Source: Vibrio rumoiensis (GTDB taxonomy: Bacteria > Pseudomonadota > Gammaproteobacteria > Enterobacterales > Vibrionaceae). Taken from it: a stretch of DNA of 64,000 nucleotides. Both the position numbers and the translations under genes were made by a program. The stretch covers positions 744,001-808,000 of the forward strand of contig NZ_AP018686.1 in the NCBI RefSeq assembly GCF_002218045.2. Reading direction: 5' to 3'. This document shows, one piece after another, positions 53,203 through 62,197 of this stretch. Under the pieces are notes generated by a model. The model had not been told where the DNA came from. It was given only the letters and a program-made list of their open reading frames with translations, and searched no databases. Positions within the stretch are counted from its first letter, which is position 1. Every line of letters starts with the position of its first letter.

Positions 53203-54312
53203 ATGACGAGTGTGACTCTACGAAAAGTATGTAAAGCGTATGGAGACAACCTCATTTCTAAAGACGTAGATTTAGAGATCCAAGACGGCGAGTTTGTTGT
53301 TTTTGTTGGGCCATCCGGTTGTGGTAAATCCACCCTGCTACGTTGTATTGCCGGCCTAGAGGATATTACTTCTGGTGAACTGTTCATCGGCAAGACCAAA
53401 ATGAATGAGGTTCCACCGTCTGAGCGTGGCGTAGGCATGGTATTCCAATCTTATGCTTTATACCCTCACTTAAATTTATTCGACAACATGTCATTCGGTT
53501 TAAAGCTGGCAAAAGAAGACAAAGCCAAAATCAAATCACGTGTCGATCATGCCGCAGATATTCTGCAACTGGGTCACCTACTTGAACGTAAGCCGAAAGC
53601 GCTATCCGGTGGTCAGCGTCAACGTGTCGCGATTGGCCGTACTCTCGTCGCCCAACCTGAAGTGTTCTTATTGGATGAACCGCTTTCTAATCTAGATGCC
53701 GCGCTACGTGTACAAATGCGTATTGAACTCGCGAAGCTGCATAAGAAACTCGGTTGCACCATGATTTATGTAACCCACGATCAGGTCGAAGCGATGACCA
53801 TGGCCGATAAAATCGTCGTACTAGACGGTGGTAGTGTTTCGCAAGTCGGTAAACCATTAGAGCTATACCACTACCCTCAAAACCGTTTTGTGGCCGGCTT
53901 CATTGGCTCTCCAAAAATGAACTTCATTAACGTGCAAGTGAAAGAAGTCGAAGCAGAGCGCGTAAAAGTTGAGTTGGCTAGCCAGGCCTCTTTCTGGATT
54001 CAGGTCGATGGTACCAGTGTACAAGTCGGTTCACGAATGTCATTAGGTGTTCGCCCAGAGCATTTGCTACCAAGCGGTGAAGGTGATGTAGTGATTCAAG
54101 GCAAAGTTCAGGTCGTCGAGAAACTCGGCAATGAAACCCAAGTTTACTTAAGCCTTGACCATGTCGACGCCGATTTCATTTACCGTGAAAACGATACGTT
54201 AGATGTAGATTCTGGCGATACTTTCCAAATTGGCATCCCCGCTCATCGCTGCCACCTATTCCACAGCGATGGCCGTGCATGCAAACGCCTATTTAAAGAA
54301 CGCGGCGTGTAA
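53203..54312 (+). CDS. malK: Maltose ABC transporter ATPase MalK
   Basis: A 369-residue ATPase. Walker A GPSGCGKSTLLR near residue 36, Q-loop VFQSYALYPH, signature LSGGQRQRVAIGR, Walker B VFLLDEPLSNLDA and switch histidine VTHDQVEA. The C-terminal regulatory (TOBE) domain spans about 235-369 and in relatives binds MalT and the PTS enzyme IIA-Glc. The start at 53203 follows AAGGAAG. It is divergent from malEFG and is followed by a terminator; lamB, usual downstream, is absent. Confidence 0.96.
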   Translation: MTSVTLRKVCKAYGDNLISKDVDLEIQDGEFVVFVGPSGCGKSTLLRCIAGLEDITSGELFIGKTKMNEVPPSERGVGMVFQSYALYPHLNLFDNMSFGLKLAKEDKAKIKSRVDHAADILQLGHLLERKPKALSGGQRQRVAIGRTLVAQPEVFLLDEPLSNLDAALRVQMRIELAKLHKKLGCTMIYVTHDQVEAMTMADKIVVLDGGSVSQVGKPLELYHYPQNRFVAGFIGSPKMNFINVQVKEVEAERVKVELASQASFWIQVDGTSVQVGSRMSLGVRPEHLLPSGEGDVVIQGKVQVVEKLGNETQVYLSLDHVDADFIYRENDTLDVDSGDTFQIGIPAHRCHLFHSDGRACKRLFKERGV

Positions 54313-54353
54313 AACCAACGTCATTTCCCTTTAATGTTATAGAGCTGCCTTAC

Positions 54354-54386
54354 GCCCCAATTAGCGATTTCTATTGGGGCTTTTTT
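54354..54386 (+). terminator. Intrinsic terminator of malK
   Basis: GCCCCAAT (54354-54361) and ATTGGGGC (54373-54380) form a perfect 8-bp stem followed by six T. Confidence 0.88.
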
Positions 54387-54707
54387 ATATATAAATCATA
54401 TGGATAAATAATAAAATTCATAAAAACCATAAGCACCATACTTTTGTGGTGTTTAATTGCTCCTGCTCCCATTTCATATTTGCCATCACTTCTATCATTA
54501 CCCCATGAAACATTTCATTAACAAATGAATGTGTTGTTAGTCAGAATGTTTCTAATTTTATTACAACCAGCGAACAAACCATAAGCGAACAAGCAATGAT
54601 TGCTCGCACACCATAACGATAAATGCCCGTTACAACATAACGTCACTCACTCGCCATAGATGTGTCGTGATAACAGGGATAATTAGGACATAAAAAGGAT
54701 GTAAGCA
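54387..54707. other. Upstream region of tctC
   Basis: About 320 AT-rich bases that should hold the promoter of the tct operon and the binding site of its response regulator. I see no confident operator; a short ACCATAC...GTGGT inverted repeat near 54436 is weak. Confidence 0.4.
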
Positions 54708-55694
54708 ATGATCAAACTTAAACAAGTCTTTATTGGGGCAATGTTGGCGGCAACGTCGGTTGCAACCCTCTCTTCTGCCAACGCTGATACTTATCCACCT
54801 CATACCATCAATATGGTGGCACCATCTGGTGCTGGCGGTGGCTGGGATCTCACCATTCGTACGGTCGCCAAAACTCTGAAAGATACAGGGATCGTCAGCA
54901 GCAATATGCCAGTGATCAATCGCCCTGGTGGCGGCGGTGCGGTCAACCTTGCTTACATGCAAACTCAGAAAGGAAAAGGCGATTTAATTTCCGTTTATTC
55001 CCCACCGATTTTGCTCACTCACTTAACTGGCCTAACTCAATACAGCTATAAAGATACAACGCCGATCGCACGTTTAATCACCGATTACGCAGCATTCGTG
55101 GTGCCTGAAAACTCAAAATACCACTCCATTAAAGAAGTGATGGATGCCCTTAAAAAAGATCCTAAATCGGTCAAAATCGGTGGCACTTCAGCCGCGGGTT
55201 CAATGGATCACATTCAATTCTTACTGGTAGCAAAAGCCGCTGGCGTACAAAACTTACGTCAAATCGATTATGTATCATTCCAAGATGGCAGCTTAGTCGC
55301 TCAAGCATTAGGTGGACACATTGACCTAATTTCAACGGGGCTGGGTGATGTTGCCGGTTTAGTCGAAAGTGGAAAATTACACGCATTGGCTCAAACCGCA
55401 AATAAACGTGTTGGCGAAGGCTTAATTGCAAAAATCCCAACCGTGAAAGAAGAAGGCATTGATGTGACGTTCGAAAACTGGCGTGGACTGTTTGGCCCTA
55501 AAGACATGCCAGAACAAGCCGTGACCTATTGGCGTAATGCGATTCAAAAAATGGTGCAAACCACAGAATGGAAAGCCGCGGTTAAACGCAATGGTTGGGA
55601 TGATGCGTATCAAAACGACCATGATTTTACCGCCTTCCTTGGTACGACTAATGAGCAATATAAAGGCTTAATTAAAGAAGTCTTTGGCCGATAA
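54708..55694 (+). CDS. tctC: Tripartite tricarboxylate transporter binding protein TctC
   Basis: A 328-residue periplasmic binding protein of the Bug/TctC family. A signal peptide ends near SSANA (residue 26). The family motif NMVAPSGAGGGWDLTIRT and the ligand loop NRPGGGGAVNLAYMQ are clear, as is GGTSAAGSMDHIQF. It catches citrate or a similar carboxylate. It is the first gene of tctCBA, separated from tctB by a terminator-like hairpin, and linked to a two-component system downstream. Confidence 0.9.
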   Translation: MIKLKQVFIGAMLAATSVATLSSANADTYPPHTINMVAPSGAGGGWDLTIRTVAKTLKDTGIVSSNMPVINRPGGGGAVNLAYMQTQKGKGDLISVYSPPILLTHLTGLTQYSYKDTTPIARLITDYAAFVVPENSKYHSIKEVMDALKKDPKSVKIGGTSAAGSMDHIQFLLVAKAAGVQNLRQIDYVSFQDGSLVAQALGGHIDLISTGLGDVAGLVESGKLHALAQTANKRVGEGLIAKIPTVKEEGIDVTFENWRGLFGPKDMPEQAVTYWRNAIQKMVQTTEWKAAVKRNGWDDAYQNDHDFTAFLGTTNEQYKGLIKEVFGR

Positions 55695-55728
55695 GCCTCA
55701 CTTCACACAACCTCATTATGAATCGATT

Positions 55729-55754
55729 AAGGCTGTGAGCTCGCAGCCTTTTTT
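55729..55754 (+). promoter_or_regulatory. tctC-tctB intercistronic hairpin (partial terminator)
   Basis: AAGGCTG and CAGCCTT pair around TGAGCTCG, followed by six T. It lies between the binding-protein gene and the membrane genes, so it probably reduces read-through into tctBA. Confidence 0.7.
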
Positions 55755-55794
55755 ATAAATTCCATTTTTCAGTTTTATTGGTAAAGGTGAAAGT

Positions 55795-56286
55795 ATGTCT
55801 AAACAACAGCCAGCCAATTGGGATGGCCTAACCGGCCTATTCAGCATTAGCTTTGGGTTAGCCTACGGTGGCTATGCGTATAGCTTACCTCAGCCGATGT
55901 TTGGTAACCCGCTTGAAGCGATTTTTATGCCTCTTGCGATTTCTGCTATCGCTATTTTTATTGGCGTTTTACTCGTCATAAAAGGGGGTATTAGTCCTTC
56001 AATTCAAGCAATCAAAGCCCTACTTAATGAAAGCCAACAACATAAGGCTAACCGTCGTAAGATCGCTCTAACATGCGTGATTTGCTTCATTTATGCCCTA
56101 ACGTTTGAGCACCTCGGTTACGTCATAAGTACCTTTATTTTCATGTTTGCCATGCTCGCTATCACCAACGGCCTCACTCATTGGAAAAAAAACGCCATCA
56201 TCGCAGTCGCTTTTTCGCTTGGGGTATTCATCACGTTTAATGAATTGTTATCCGTGAACCTCCCCCCTTTCCCATTATTTAATTAA
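55795..56286 (+). CDS. tctB: Tripartite tricarboxylate transporter small membrane subunit TctB
   Basis: A 163-residue protein with four hydrophobic helices, of the short TctB type. Visible are GLFSISFGLAYGGYAYSL at the N-terminus, MPLAISAIAIFIGVLLVI, and the last pair of helices in VICFIYALTFEHLGYVISTF and AVAFSLGVFITFNELLSVNL. Its position between TctC and TctA confirms the identity more than its sequence, which is poorly conserved in the family. Confidence 0.85.
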   Translation: MSKQQPANWDGLTGLFSISFGLAYGGYAYSLPQPMFGNPLEAIFMPLAISAIAIFIGVLLVIKGGISPSIQAIKALLNESQQHKANRRKIALTCVICFIYALTFEHLGYVISTFIFMFAMLAITNGLTHWKKNAIIAVAFSLGVFITFNELLSVNLPPFPLFN

Positions 56287-56298
56287 AGGAGCTAAATC

Positions 56299-57816
56299 AT
56301 GTCGGATATTTTAGCGAGTTTAATGGACGGCTTCGGTGTTGCATTGCAGCCTTATTACCTATTTTTAATTACCTTAGGCGGCATTCTTGGCACCGTCATT
56401 GGTATGCTACCCGGCCTTGGCCCGGCAACTGGGGTCGCTGTGTTACTCCCTATGACCTTTTCAATGGGACCTACCGCCTCTTTGATCACTATGACGGGTG
56501 TCTATATTGGGGCGATGTTTGGTGGCTCTCGTAGTTCAATTTTGATCAATACCCCAGGAGATGGCGCCGCATTAGCCGCCACCTTTGATGGTTACCCTAT
56601 GGCGATGAAAGGTCGCGCAGAAGCCGCACTGGCCATATCCGCTATCGCATCATTAATTGGTGGCACCATTGCTGCCGTATTGATGACATTATTAGCGGAA
56701 CCGGTTGCAAGCTTTGCCATTAAATTTGGCCCCGCCGAATACTTTTTATTAATGGTAGCGGCGCTCTCTATGACGGTTTCCATGTCAAAAGGCAACATGC
56801 TCAAAGGCTTTTTATCCATGTGCATCGGGCTGGCTATTTCGACCGTCGGCATTGATGGGCAATCAGGGTTAGAGCGCTTTACCTTCGGTAGCCTTGAGCT
56901 ACAAACTGGCATCGATTTCTTAGTGGTCATCATTGGTATTTATGCGATGGGGGAAGTCTTCAAAAGCTTTAAAACCCTCAGTGATGGCAGCAAGAATGTA
57001 CAAACCGAATTTAAGAAAATCTGGATTAACAAAGAAGAATGGCAACGTTCAAAATGGCCAATTCTACGCAGTGCCCCAGTTGGTTTTATTATCGGTGCGC
57101 TACCCGGTGCAGGCGGCACCATGGCTTCATTAATGTGTTACAACAACGAAAAACAGCTATCTAAAAATAAAGATGAATTTGGTAAAGGCGCAATTGAAGG
57201 CCTAGCGGCACCGGAATCGGCCAATAATGCTGCCTCCATCGGCGCAATGATCCCTATGCTTTCTTTAGGCGTTCCCGGTTCAGGCACCACCGCGGTGATG
57301 ATGGGCGCACTCTTGATGTTAGGCATTCAACCTGGGCCGTTATTGTTCACTCAGCACCCTGATACCGCTTGGGGGCTTATCGCCAGTATGTTTGTGGCTA
57401 ACATCATTTTAGCAATTGTGAATATTCCGCTTGCGGGTGTGTTGGTTCGTTTGTTGGCCATTCCAGCTAAAATCTTATACCCGATTGTACTGGGTTTAGC
57501 CTTTGTGGGTTGTTATGCCATTAGTACCGCCGTGATGGACTTTTACATCCTGATCATTTTAGGCATTGCTGGAGTGATTATGGGCCGCGCCAATATTCCA
57601 ACAGCACCAATGATCTTAGCGGCGATTGTCGGTAGCCAAATGGAGCAATCATTCCGCCAAGCATTTAGGATTTCAAATCAAGATTTAAGCATTTTTTCAC
57701 AATCTGGCATTTCACAAATCCTATTAGCGGTGATTATCTTAAGCGTGGTTTTGCCGATGATTGGGGCATTACGCAATCGTAAATCAAAGCAACCACTTCA
57801 ATCACACCAAGGATAA
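56299..57816 (+). CDS. tctA: Tripartite tricarboxylate transporter large membrane subunit TctA
   Basis: A 505-residue permease with about twelve helices. The TctA hallmarks are present: GTVIGMLPGLGPATGVAVLL near residue 32, the MFGGSRSSILINTPGDGAA loop, a second half with IIGALPGAGGTMAS, and ESANNAASIGAMIPMLSLGV followed by PGSGTTAVMMGALL. AAAGGAGC precedes the start 12 bases after tctB. It moves carboxylates with Na+ or H+ together with TctB and TctC. Confidence 0.93.
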   Translation: MSDILASLMDGFGVALQPYYLFLITLGGILGTVIGMLPGLGPATGVAVLLPMTFSMGPTASLITMTGVYIGAMFGGSRSSILINTPGDGAALAATFDGYPMAMKGRAEAALAISAIASLIGGTIAAVLMTLLAEPVASFAIKFGPAEYFLLMVAALSMTVSMSKGNMLKGFLSMCIGLAISTVGIDGQSGLERFTFGSLELQTGIDFLVVIIGIYAMGEVFKSFKTLSDGSKNVQTEFKKIWINKEEWQRSKWPILRSAPVGFIIGALPGAGGTMASLMCYNNEKQLSKNKDEFGKGAIEGLAAPESANNAASIGAMIPMLSLGVPGSGTTAVMMGALLMLGIQPGPLLFTQHPDTAWGLIASMFVANIILAIVNIPLAGVLVRLLAIPAKILYPIVLGLAFVGCYAISTAVMDFYILIILGIAGVIMGRANIPTAPMILAAIVGSQMEQSFRQAFRISNQDLSIFSQSGISQILLAVIILSVVLPMIGALRNRKSKQPLQSHQG

Positions 57817-57846
57817 ATACTCTAACCAATTTGCACTTCCCTACTT

Positions 57847-57876
57847 CGCCCAGTCAGCATTTGTCTGGGCGCTTTT
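57847..57876 (+). terminator. Intrinsic terminator of tctCBA
   Basis: CGCCCAG and CTGGGCG pair around a loop of about eleven bases, followed by CTTTTT. Confidence 0.8.
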
Positions 57877-57997
57877 TATTGCTGCCAATTCACATTTAGC
57901 GCATGACCAAAAGTGATAAATACGAAAACAATCACGGCATCAATATCCACTTTCCATTAACATTCTTTTTTACCGTCATGAACCTCAGAGCATTTTA

Positions 57998-59605
57998 ATG
58001 AGTCAGATATCCTTTCGCACCAAAGTTTTTCTATTGCTGTTTGGCTTATTGCTCATTCAAGTAGCAGTCATGATTTGGCACTTTGACAGCACGCTTTATA
58101 AATCAATCAAACATCAAGTCGGCACACGAGCTCTAATTCAAGCCCAAGAAATCGCCTCCGACCCTGAGCTTATTGAACAAGTCAAAAATCGAGATATACA
58201 AGCCATCAAACCGCACATTGAACGATTGGCGAAGATCTCGGATGCCAGCTTTATTGTCATCGGTGATAAAAATGGCATTCGCCTTGCCCACCCCGTTCCA
58301 TCACGAGTCGGCCACCCGATGCAAGGGGGAGACAACGCCGGCGCACTCGAACGTGGAGAGTCTTACGTGACACTCAGAGAAGGCAGTTTAGGTTATGGTA
58401 TTCGAGGAAAGACCCCCATCTTAGATAGCCAACAGCGCATTATTGGTGTGGTTTCAGTAGGCTACTTACTTAATCGCTTTGATCAGTGGCTTGATGTTTA
58501 TATGCAGCCTTTATTGCTCGAAGTCTTGATTATCTTTATTTTAACGCTGCTCGCCTCTTGGGCGTTTTCTCGTCATATACAAAAACAAATGAATGGCATG
58601 GAACCTGATGAAATCGCTATCGCCTTAAAATTACAAAAATCGATATTAAGTTCGGTTTACGAAGGCGTGATTGCCATTGATAAGCGTGGCTATTTCCTTG
58701 CGATGAACAAGTCGGCAAGCCAAGTATTAGGTACTCAATATGATATGCACTACTTAAAGAACCGACAAATCATTGAATACGCTTCTCACACTGAGTTCTT
58801 TTTTCGCCAGCCACTTCATGACAACATCAAAGATGAAATGATCCGCCTCAATGGCCACCATTTGATCGCCAACCGAATTGCGATATTTCATCAAGAGCAG
58901 CTGATTGGCTGGGTAGTGAGTTTTCGAGAAAAAGACGAAATTTATTCGCTCACGACAGACCTTACCCAAATCAAGCAATACAGTGATAACTTGCGCGTAT
59001 TACGCCATGAATTTTCGAATCGTTTAGCGACCATTTCCGGCTTAATTCAAATGGGTAAAGTGGATGACGTATTGCAGCTTATTGCCGCAGAGAACACCAA
59101 CAAGCAACAGCTCATTGATTTTATTCAGCATAATATTCACCTTCCTCAAGTTGGTGGGTTGCTACTGGGTAAATCATTACGAGCAAAAGAGTTAGGGATA
59201 GATTTGCAATTTGACCCCACCTGCCAGCTCAATAAATTAAACGCCGCACTCAATGAAACCGAACTGTGCGCCATATTGGGCAACCTCATCGACAATGCGT
59301 TTGATAGCACATTAAAAAATGCCAGCAGCTCACGAATAGTGGACGTATTGTTGTCGGATGCAGGTTCCGATCTTGTTATTGAAGTCACCGATAATGGCGT
59401 CGGAATTGAGCCACATTTATGGCAACGTATTTGGAAAAAAGGCTTTACCAGTAAGCCGGATAAACAAAACCATGGCATTGGCTTATATCTCGTCCATCAA
59501 TACGTTAGTCAAGCGAACGGTTTTATCACTCTGGATGATGCTAGCCCTCAAGGGTGTATTTTCTCGGTATTTATTCCCAACCAAGTACCACCCCCTTCTT
59601 ATTAG
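57998..59605 (+). CDS. CitA/DcuS-like sensor histidine kinase
   Basis: A 535-residue membrane kinase. Residues about 10-30 are a membrane helix, 35-165 a periplasmic PAS/Cache-like domain (HPVPSRVGHPMQGGDN, YGIRGKTPILDSQQRIIGVV), 170-190 a second helix, 200-300 a cytoplasmic PAS domain. The phospho-accepting histidine is in RVLRHEFSNRLATISGLIQM. The ATPase part has NLIDNAFDSTL, DNGVGIEP and KQNHGIGLYLV. Family members sense C4-dicarboxylates or citrate. It lies directly after tctCBA and pairs with the next gene, which begins 20 bases later, so it probably controls tctCBA. Confidence 0.9.
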   Translation: MSQISFRTKVFLLLFGLLLIQVAVMIWHFDSTLYKSIKHQVGTRALIQAQEIASDPELIEQVKNRDIQAIKPHIERLAKISDASFIVIGDKNGIRLAHPVPSRVGHPMQGGDNAGALERGESYVTLREGSLGYGIRGKTPILDSQQRIIGVVSVGYLLNRFDQWLDVYMQPLLLEVLIIFILTLLASWAFSRHIQKQMNGMEPDEIAIALKLQKSILSSVYEGVIAIDKRGYFLAMNKSASQVLGTQYDMHYLKNRQIIEYASHTEFFFRQPLHDNIKDEMIRLNGHHLIANRIAIFHQEQLIGWVVSFREKDEIYSLTTDLTQIKQYSDNLRVLRHEFSNRLATISGLIQMGKVDDVLQLIAAENTNKQQLIDFIQHNIHLPQVGGLLLGKSLRAKELGIDLQFDPTCQLNKLNAALNETELCAILGNLIDNAFDSTLKNASSSRIVDVLLSDAGSDLVIEVTDNGVGIEPHLWQRIWKKGFTSKPDKQNHGIGLYLVHQYVSQANGFITLDDASPQGCIFSVFIPNQVPPPSY

Positions 59606-59625
59606 GATGATTAAGGCGAAAAAAC

Positions 59626-60315
59626 ATGGAAAAAATTGATGTATTAATTGTGGAAGATGATCAGAGAATCTCAGAAATACACAGTGAAATGCTGCGCCAA
59701 ACCGCACGTTTTAATCCTGTCGGTATTGCTGAATCCATCCAGATGGCGCGTGTAATGGTAAAAGTGTACAAGCCTCAACTCATCATCTTGGATAATTATT
59801 TACCCGATGGCACTGGCATTGATTTATTTAGAGAGCTGATGGCCGATAAATCAACCAGTAAGACTGACATTGTGTTGATCACCGCTGCCGACGACATTGA
59901 AATCGTCAAAGACGCCATGAAATTAGGTTGCTTTGATTATTTATTAAAACCGGTTTCTTACCTGCGTTTGCAAGAAACATTGGATCGTTATCTGTCACTC
60001 AATAACGCCCTGAAAGCCTACGAGAACTTAGAACAACGTCAAATTGATGAGCTGTTCAATATGCAACTAAGAGAGAAACAACAAAATCAGTTACCCAAAG
60101 GGATCGAAGGGTTAACGCTGGATAAAATTAAGCGCGTTTTCTCCCTCAATGTAGGTGTGAAATTTACTGTCGATCAAATCGTACAAGAAGTCGGGATCAG
60201 CAAAACAACGGCCAGACGTTATCTAGAATATTGCAGTGCCAATGGCCTACTTAGCGCCGAAAATGAATATGGCAAAGTTGGTCGTCCAGAGCGAATTTAT
60301 ATCAAACGAAATTAA
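59626..60315 (+). CDS. CitB/DcuR-family response regulator
   Basis: A 229-residue regulator. A receiver domain starts DVLIVEDDQRISEIH with the phospho-acceptor Asp in LIILDNYLPDGTG and the conserved Lys in YLLKPVSYLRL. The C-terminal helix-turn-helix (VDQIVQEVGISKTTARRYLE) is the CitB/DcuR type. AGGCG upstream of the start ATG. It is the partner of the sensor kinase upstream and a probable activator of the tct genes. Confidence 0.9.
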   Translation: MEKIDVLIVEDDQRISEIHSEMLRQTARFNPVGIAESIQMARVMVKVYKPQLIILDNYLPDGTGIDLFRELMADKSTSKTDIVLITAADDIEIVKDAMKLGCFDYLLKPVSYLRLQETLDRYLSLNNALKAYENLEQRQIDELFNMQLREKQQNQLPKGIEGLTLDKIKRVFSLNVGVKFTVDQIVQEVGISKTTARRYLEYCSANGLLSAENEYGKVGRPERIYIKRN

Positions 60316-60384
60316 CATCAAATGACCTGCTCTGGCAGCGGAATATTTGTTATAGTAACGCCTTAATTTTATAGGGATAGTACT

Positions 60385-61317
60385 ATGATGAAGCCGTCTG
60401 CCGACGATGTTTTTACACGCCTTCCTGTCGTTTTCTCTCTCGCCATTTTATGTACGCTTTTATGGGGCAGTGCTTATCCGGCGATCAAAACCGGCTATGC
60501 TTTACTGTCGATAGAGCCCCATGATGTCGCCTCACAAATGGTGTTTGCTGGGCAGCGTTTCTTCCTTGCGGGAGTATTTCTGTTCATCATTGCTCGTATT
60601 CTTAACAAGCCCAGCATGAATATGACGTTGCCAAAGTTCAGCCAACTCGCCGCCTTAGGCTTGAGCCAAACCACGTTGCAATACATCTTCTTTTATATTG
60701 GTCTGGCTTACACTACGGGCGTAAAAGCGTCGATATTGAATGCCACCGGGACCTTCTTCAGTGTTATTTTTGCCCATTTCATTTACCAAAACGACCGGCT
60801 GACTCACCGTAAAGCGCTGGGTTGTACTATCGGTTTTCTTGGCGTGTTTATCGTCAACTTTCACAGCTCATTGCTGGATTTTCAATTTAGTTTAGCCGGG
60901 GAAGGCTCCATTGTTCTGGCCGCGTTCTTCTTGGCCTCCGCTTCAATTTACGGTAAGCGTTTATCACAAAAAATGGATGCGATGCTGATGACCGCATGGC
61001 AGCTTGCGATTGGTGGCGCAGCATTACTGGTGATTGGCTATCTCTCTGGCGGCCGCAGCGGTGAGTTTCACTTTTCAAGCGTATTATTGCTGATGTATTT
61101 GGCGTTATTATCTTCCGCTGCTTTTGCGCTGTGGAGTATTCTGCTCAAGCACAATCCCGTTGGCATGATCACCATCTTCAACTTTTTAATCCCGATCTTC
61201 GGCAGCCTACTCTCTGCCTTGTTCTTGCATGAAAACGTCTTTGAGTGGAAAAACCTACTCGCGTTAATGCTGGTATGTAGTGGTATTTATCTGGTGACTC
61301 GCCGTAAGCGGCAATAA
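60385..61317 (+). CDS. EamA-family (DMT) membrane exporter
   Basis: A 310-residue transporter with ten helices in two EamA repeats. CTLLWGSAYPAIKTGYALL is typical of the first repeat; the second repeat starts near residue 165 with GEGSIVLAAFFLASASIYGK and ends with FEWKNLLALMLVCSGIYLVT. Members export amino acids or metabolites; the substrate is unknown. AGGGA lies eight bases before the first of two ATG codons. It is monocistronic. Confidence 0.88.
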   Translation: MMKPSADDVFTRLPVVFSLAILCTLLWGSAYPAIKTGYALLSIEPHDVASQMVFAGQRFFLAGVFLFIIARILNKPSMNMTLPKFSQLAALGLSQTTLQYIFFYIGLAYTTGVKASILNATGTFFSVIFAHFIYQNDRLTHRKALGCTIGFLGVFIVNFHSSLLDFQFSLAGEGSIVLAAFFLASASIYGKRLSQKMDAMLMTAWQLAIGGAALLVIGYLSGGRSGEFHFSSVLLLMYLALLSSAAFALWSILLKHNPVGMITIFNFLIPIFGSLLSALFLHENVFEWKNLLALMLVCSGIYLVTRRKRQ

Positions 61318-61517
61318 TGGGTCAGTGAGGTAAATGGAAAGTAATGTTACTCATTAAACCAACGACCAATAATGACAGGTATGACACAAAGACTTGTGGG
61401 CAACCTGCGCCAGCAGTAGACTTGCGCTAGCTAGAACGCCTGTTCTTGAGGAAAATAAAGCATAAACCTTTAATTATGCTAACGAAAAATCGATATTGAA
61501 TTGGATGGAGATTAATA

Positions 61518-61757
61518 ATGAACGGCAGTTGGATTAACATCTTTCCGTACTTTGCTGGAGCTTTTAAGCTTATTGTATTAGGTATTGGAGGCTACTTAGC
61601 GATTAAATGGCATTTTGATGAAGAAGCAAGGGTGAGGGAAGAAAAAGGCGTTGTATTTGATAGATCAAACTACATGAAAAAGATGGCAATGATATTAGTC
61701 TGTCTTGTCACTCTCGTGATTTTAGTCATTTATGCGACTAACTGGTATCTCGACTGA
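61518..61757 (+). CDS. Small membrane protein of unknown function
   Basis: 79 residues with two membrane helices (FPYFAGAFKLIVLGIGGYLA and MAMILVCLVTLVILVIYATN) linked by a charged loop. GGAGATTAATA precedes the start. I do not recognise the family. It is isolated, with no overlap to neighbours, and ends well before the mesX gene. Confidence 0.65.
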   Translation: MNGSWINIFPYFAGAFKLIVLGIGGYLAIKWHFDEEARVREEKGVVFDRSNYMKKMAMILVCLVTLVILVIYATNWYLD

Positions 61758-62095
61758 CGGGCTTTATTAATACGATCAATGCTTAGTAAATTTAAAGCGT
61801 GTGGTCACAACGTTTACGCTCTGAATTCGTTTGGGGCATAAACCATTAATCCCAATTAAGCCATATCAAAACTCCCCTTAAACACTGCCATTAGGTTGTT
61901 TTAGCTGCCTACCCTACAACTTGAAATGCGCAATATGCCGATTGTTACCTGCAGAGTGATCGGTTAGAAGAATCAAGAAGAACGGAATTTTCATTAACGT
62001 ATTTCATTCCAAATATTTCGATCATGAATTTTTTTCACGATCAACATTAAGTAATAACATTGTTAAAGTTGTAGCCAACCCGTTATAAATTCATC
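61758..62095. other. Upstream region of mesX, no gene seen
   Basis: About 340 bases before the mesX leader. I looked for MetJ boxes (AGACGTCT type) and for a SAM riboswitch-like structure and saw neither clearly. Confidence 0.4.
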
Positions 62096-62197
62096 ATGCC
62101 TTACACCAAAGATGGTTTTGATTCCATCAAAGACAAAATGGAAGATGATGCTCATGACTTTGAATTTTACTTTTACGATCAACAATACCTGCCTTGA
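62096..62197 (+). other. Small out-of-frame ORF overlapping the mesX start
   Basis: A 33-codon frame (MPYTKDGFDSIKDKMEDDAH then DFEFYFYDQQYLP) starts 58 bases before the mesX start and ends 41 bases inside it, in another frame. No strong ribosome site is seen. It may be chance, or a leader that couples translation. Confidence 0.2.
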
